Below, in pieces: positions 49,201 through 51,356 of a stretch of DNA of 51,356 nucleotides. The DNA lies in contig CACYHX010000015.1 of NCBI GenBank assembly GCA_902774365.1, forward strand, positions 1 through 51,356, written 5' to 3'. The position numbers and the translations under genes are program-made. The notes below the pieces were generated by a model, which saw only the letters and a program-made list of their open reading frames with translations, did no database searches and was not told the origin of the DNA. Within the stretch, counting starts at the first letter, position 1, and each line of letters opens with the position of its first letter. The stretch is from an uncultured Bacteroidia bacterium. GTDB lineage: Bacteria > Bacteroidota > Bacteroidia > Bacteroidales > F082.

Positions 49201-49332
49201 GCTATCAGCCATCAGCTATCAGCTATCAGCCAAGTCAACACTTGCTGAAAGCTGATTGCTGAAATCGAAGATTCAACGAAGTTAAAGCTGAAAGCCAAAC
49301 AATTAAACGATTAAACAATCAACAATTCAACA
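49201..49332 (+). repeat. Repeat-filled gap inside the rnf operon
   Basis: AGCTATCAGCCATCAGCTAT units (49201-49228) are partly complementary to CTGAAAGCTGATTGCTGAAA (49243-49262). AAATCGAAGATTCAACG (49262-49278) repeats the arm of the element at 20044-20165. The last 50 bases are a CAA/TTAAAC-rich string up to the rnfD ATG, like the pepD leader. No gene fits. Confidence 0.65.
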
Positions 49333-50328
49333 ATGAATAAGTATACAATATCCGGTTCGCCGCATGTGCATTCGACGGAAAACACGAGGAAGATCATGTA
49401 TTGTGTCCTTCTCGCCTTGGTTCCCGCCTTGCTTGTGGCCGTTTACTATTTCGGCTGGTATGCCCTCCGCCTGACTCTCATCACGGTGGCCACCTGCATG
49501 CTGACCGAATGGCTCATTCAGAAATTCCTCATCAAAGGCCCCTTGACCATCAACGATGGCTCTGCCGCGCTGACGGGTGTGCTGCTGGCCTTCAACGTGC
49601 CCGCCAACCTTCCTATCTGGATGGCCATCGTGGGTAGCGTCGTCGCCATCGGCATCGGCAAGATGGCCTTCGGTGGCTTGGGCAAGAACCCCTTCAACCC
49701 TGCTTTGGTAGGCCGTGTGTTCATGCTCGTGTCGTTCCCGACCGCCATGACCACTTGGCCGCAGGCCCAACCCATCTTTGACAAAGGCTTCTTCGCCGAC
49801 GCCGTCACGGGTCCCACCCCGCTCGGCATCCTGAAAGAAGCCGGCGTTGGCTCGTTGGCCGAAACGGGCGACATGGAGTTCTTGGACATGGTTTTAGGCA
49901 ACCGTGGCGGTGCCTTCGGTGAAGTCTGCGCCATCGCCCTGCTGCTCGGTGCCATCTACCTCATCTGCCGTAAGGTCATCGACATCTGGACGCCACTGAG
50001 CATCCTGCTCACCGTGTTCGTCTTCACGGGTATCTGCTACCTCATCGACCCGACGCAGTACATCGCCCCGACATACCATCTCGTCTACGGCGGTCTCATC
50101 CTCGGTGCCTTCTTCATGGCTACCGACATGGTGACCTCGCCGATGACGACGCAAGGCAAGCTCCTCTTCGGTTTCGGCATCGGTGTCATCACCGTGGTGA
50201 TACGTCTGTGGGGTGCCTACCCCGAGGGCGTGTCGTTCGCCATCTTGATTATGAATGCTTTAACGCCGCTCATCAACAAGGCCTTCAAGCCCCAGGTGTT
50301 CGGTGTCGTCAAACCCTCTAAAAAGTAA
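49333..50328 (+). CDS. rnfD: Rnf complex subunit RnfD
   Basis: RnfD is a polytopic inner-membrane subunit carrying covalently bound FMN and taking part in ion translocation. The 331-residue protein has SPHVHSTENTRKIMYCVLLA at the N-terminus, about nine membrane helices, GKNPFNPALVGRVFMLVSFP in the middle, and MATDMVTSPMTTQGKLLFGF near the end, where Thr of SPMTT is the FMN attachment site in the family. It is 5 bases upstream of rnfG. The unstructured leader in front of it may give it its own translation signal. Confidence 0.96.
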   Translation: MNKYTISGSPHVHSTENTRKIMYCVLLALVPALLVAVYYFGWYALRLTLITVATCMLTEWLIQKFLIKGPLTINDGSAALTGVLLAFNVPANLPIWMAIVGSVVAIGIGKMAFGGLGKNPFNPALVGRVFMLVSFPTAMTTWPQAQPIFDKGFFADAVTGPTPLGILKEAGVGSLAETGDMEFLDMVLGNRGGAFGEVCAIALLLGAIYLICRKVIDIWTPLSILLTVFVFTGICYLIDPTQYIAPTYHLVYGGLILGAFFMATDMVTSPMTTQGKLLFGFGIGVITVVIRLWGAYPEGVSFAILIMNALTPLINKAFKPQVFGVVKPSKK

Positions 50329-50333
50329 TCGCC

Positions 50334-51005
50334 ATGGCAAAGAAACCATCCACATTGATTAATATGCTCGTCGCCCTGCTCGTCATCGCAGCGGTGTCGG
50401 GTGGCGTGCTCGGCTTGGTGTATGGCGTGACCAAAGACACCATTGCCCAGGTCGACCAGAAGAAGAACGAGGCTGCCATCAAAGCCGTGTTGCCTTTGGA
50501 GGATGTCACCTACAAGGCCGACACGATGCAATTCAACTACGAAGGTGTCGACTTGACCTTCCCCTGCAACCTCGCCTACGATGCCAATGGCAACTTCAAA
50601 GGTGCTGCCGTGAAGACCAGCGAAGGCGGCTTCGGCGGCAAGATCGACATGATGGTCGGCTTCCTCGCCGACGGCACCATCAAAGGCACGTCGGTGCTGT
50701 CGCACGCTGAGACCCCCGGCCTCGGTGCCAACATGACCGGCAAGTTCAAGGACCAGTTCGTCGACAAGAACCCCGCATCTTATAAACTGACCGTCACCAA
50801 AGACGGCGGCGACGTCGACGCCATCACCGCGGCCACCATCACCTCGAGAGCGTTCTCGAAGGCTGTCGACAAGGCTTACCAAGCCTTCATGGCCAACAAG
50901 GCACAATTCATGAACAACGCTCCCGTCGAGGAGGAAGCCCCCGTCATGGAAGAGGCTCCCGCCGAGGAGAGCAATGAAACGGAAGGAGGACAAAGCAATG
51001 AGTAA
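50334..51005 (+). CDS. rnfG: Rnf complex subunit RnfG
   Basis: RnfG is a periplasmic, membrane-anchored flavoprotein of the Rnf complex. The 223-residue protein has one N-terminal helix (about 9-30, [20 protein letters not shown]), a FMN-binding domain with [20 protein letters not shown] and [20 protein letters not shown], and the flavinylation motif [17 protein letters not shown] (Thr/Ser-x-A-T-x-T/S). The acidic C-terminal tail ([20 protein letters not shown]) is an extension beyond the E. coli protein. The start of rnfE overlaps its stop by 8 bases. Confidence 0.95.
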   Translation: MAKKPSTLINMLVALLVIAAVSGGVLGLVYGVTKDTIAQVDQKKNEAAIKAVLPLEDVTYKADTMQFNYEGVDLTFPCNLAYDANGNFKGAAVKTSEGGFGGKIDMMVGFLADGTIKGTSVLSHAETPGLGANMTGKFKDQFVDKNPASYKLTVTKDGGDVDAITAATITSRAFSKAVDKAYQAFMANKAQFMNNAPVEEEAPVMEEAPAEESNETEGGQSNE

Positions 51006-51356
51006 CAACCTGCAAACCTTTACCAAAGGCCTCATCAAAGAAAACCCCATCCTGGTGCTGCTGTTGGGCTGCTGCCCGACGTTGGCTACCACCACCAGTG
51101 CCATCAACGGTATGTCGATGGGCTTGGCCACCACCTTCGTGCTGGTGCTGTCGAACATCTTCATCTCCTTGCTGAAGGGCTTCATCCCCGACAAGGTGCG
51201 TATCCCCTGCTTCATCGTGGTCATCGCCTCGTTTGTGACGGTGGTGCAACTCGTCATGCAGGCCTATGTGCCCGACATCTATGAGACCCTCGGCTTGTTC
51301 ATCCCCCTCATCGTGGTGAACTGCATCGTGCTGGGTCGCGCTGAGGCTTTCGCCTC
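50998..51356 (+). CDS. rnfE: Rnf complex subunit RnfE, 5' part
   Basis: The first 119 codons of an integral-membrane Rnf subunit run off the window end. Family markers are [20 protein letters not shown] at the N-terminus with the conserved Cys, [39 protein letters not shown] and [20 protein letters not shown]. RnfE and RnfA form the antiparallel membrane pair that carries a [2Fe-2S] centre. rnfA is expected just beyond the end. The ATG at 50998 gives an 8-base overlap with rnfG, in line with operon coupling. Confidence 0.96.
   Translation, partial: MSNNLQTFTKGLIKENPILVLLLGCCPTLATTTSAINGMSMGLATTFVLVLSNIFISLLKGFIPDKVRIPCFIVVIASFVTVVQLVMQAYVPDIYETLGLFIPLIVVNCIVLGRAEAFA

Noticed and set aside
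1-51356. Search for CRISPR arrays, tRNA or rRNA genes, transposases, integrases and phage structural genes
   Set aside because: Nothing of this kind was seen in genes or gaps; repeats present are palindromic intergenic elements, not regular spacer arrays.

Overview
The window reads as chromosomal DNA of an uncultured or gut/rumen-type member of the Bacteroidales (Bacteroidota). The grounds are the repeated -33 TTG / -7 TAnnTTTG promoters, the near absence of Shine-Dalgarno sites, C-terminal type IX secretion (T9SS) sorting domains, an rnfBCDGE operon behind rseC, and several families typical of the phylum (DUF5606, PCMD, DUF4834-like). No tRNA, rRNA, CRISPR array, transposase or prophage gene is visible.

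Layout. 1-5.0 kb: 3' end of htpG, two secreted or lipoprotein genes, two TPM-domain proteins, a compact structured intergenic element, and ftsE. 5.0-8.4 kb: two glycosyltransferases divergent from murB. 8.4-18.3 kb is an accessory region transcribed almost wholly leftwards. It runs from a transmembrane Hanks-type kinase (17.6 kb) through small repeat proteins in paralogous copies, a non-canonical formylglycine-generating-enzyme-like protein with a histone-H1-like tail, a PD-(D/E)XK-like protein, an OmpA-domain transmembrane protein, a coiled-coil protein and a relic of an ion-channel gene, to pcp and an intact voltage-sensor ion channel with an unusual pore. A DNA-binding-type regulator is divergent from the kinase. 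18.3-20.7 kb: pyrD-pyrK and a DUF5606 gene. 20.8-24.5 kb: an overlapping four-gene operon (steroid-5-alpha-reductase-like protein, Old Yellow Enzyme-like flavoprotein, short-chain dehydrogenase, PCMD protein) that looks like a steroid or bile-acid transforming unit. 24.6-27.3 kb: a zinc peptidase, pepD and rpmH (L34, 48 codons).

27.4-36 kb is a surface-glycan locus: two methyltransferases, three glycosyltransferases, a YfhO protein and a LicD protein. 36-43.5 kb holds three paralogous secreted proteins, two of them large T9SS cargo with FG-GAP-type repeats and nearly identical C-terminal regions. 43.5-46.3 kb: a polysaccharide flippase and a YihY/BrkB protein. 46.4 kb to the end: rseC and rnfB-C-D-G-E, encoding the Na+/H+-translocating ferredoxin:NAD oxidoreductase, cut off inside rnfE.

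The two strongest candidates for something undescribed are the kinase/OmpA/small-repeat-protein cassette with its channel relic (11.2-17.6 kb), and the steroid-type reductase operon (21.7-24.5 kb). Secondary signals are a long hairpin with its own promoter-like box (16.19-16.30 kb), a three-helix element upstream of ftsE, leaderless promoter architecture, and a palindrome that supplies the stop codons of two convergent genes.
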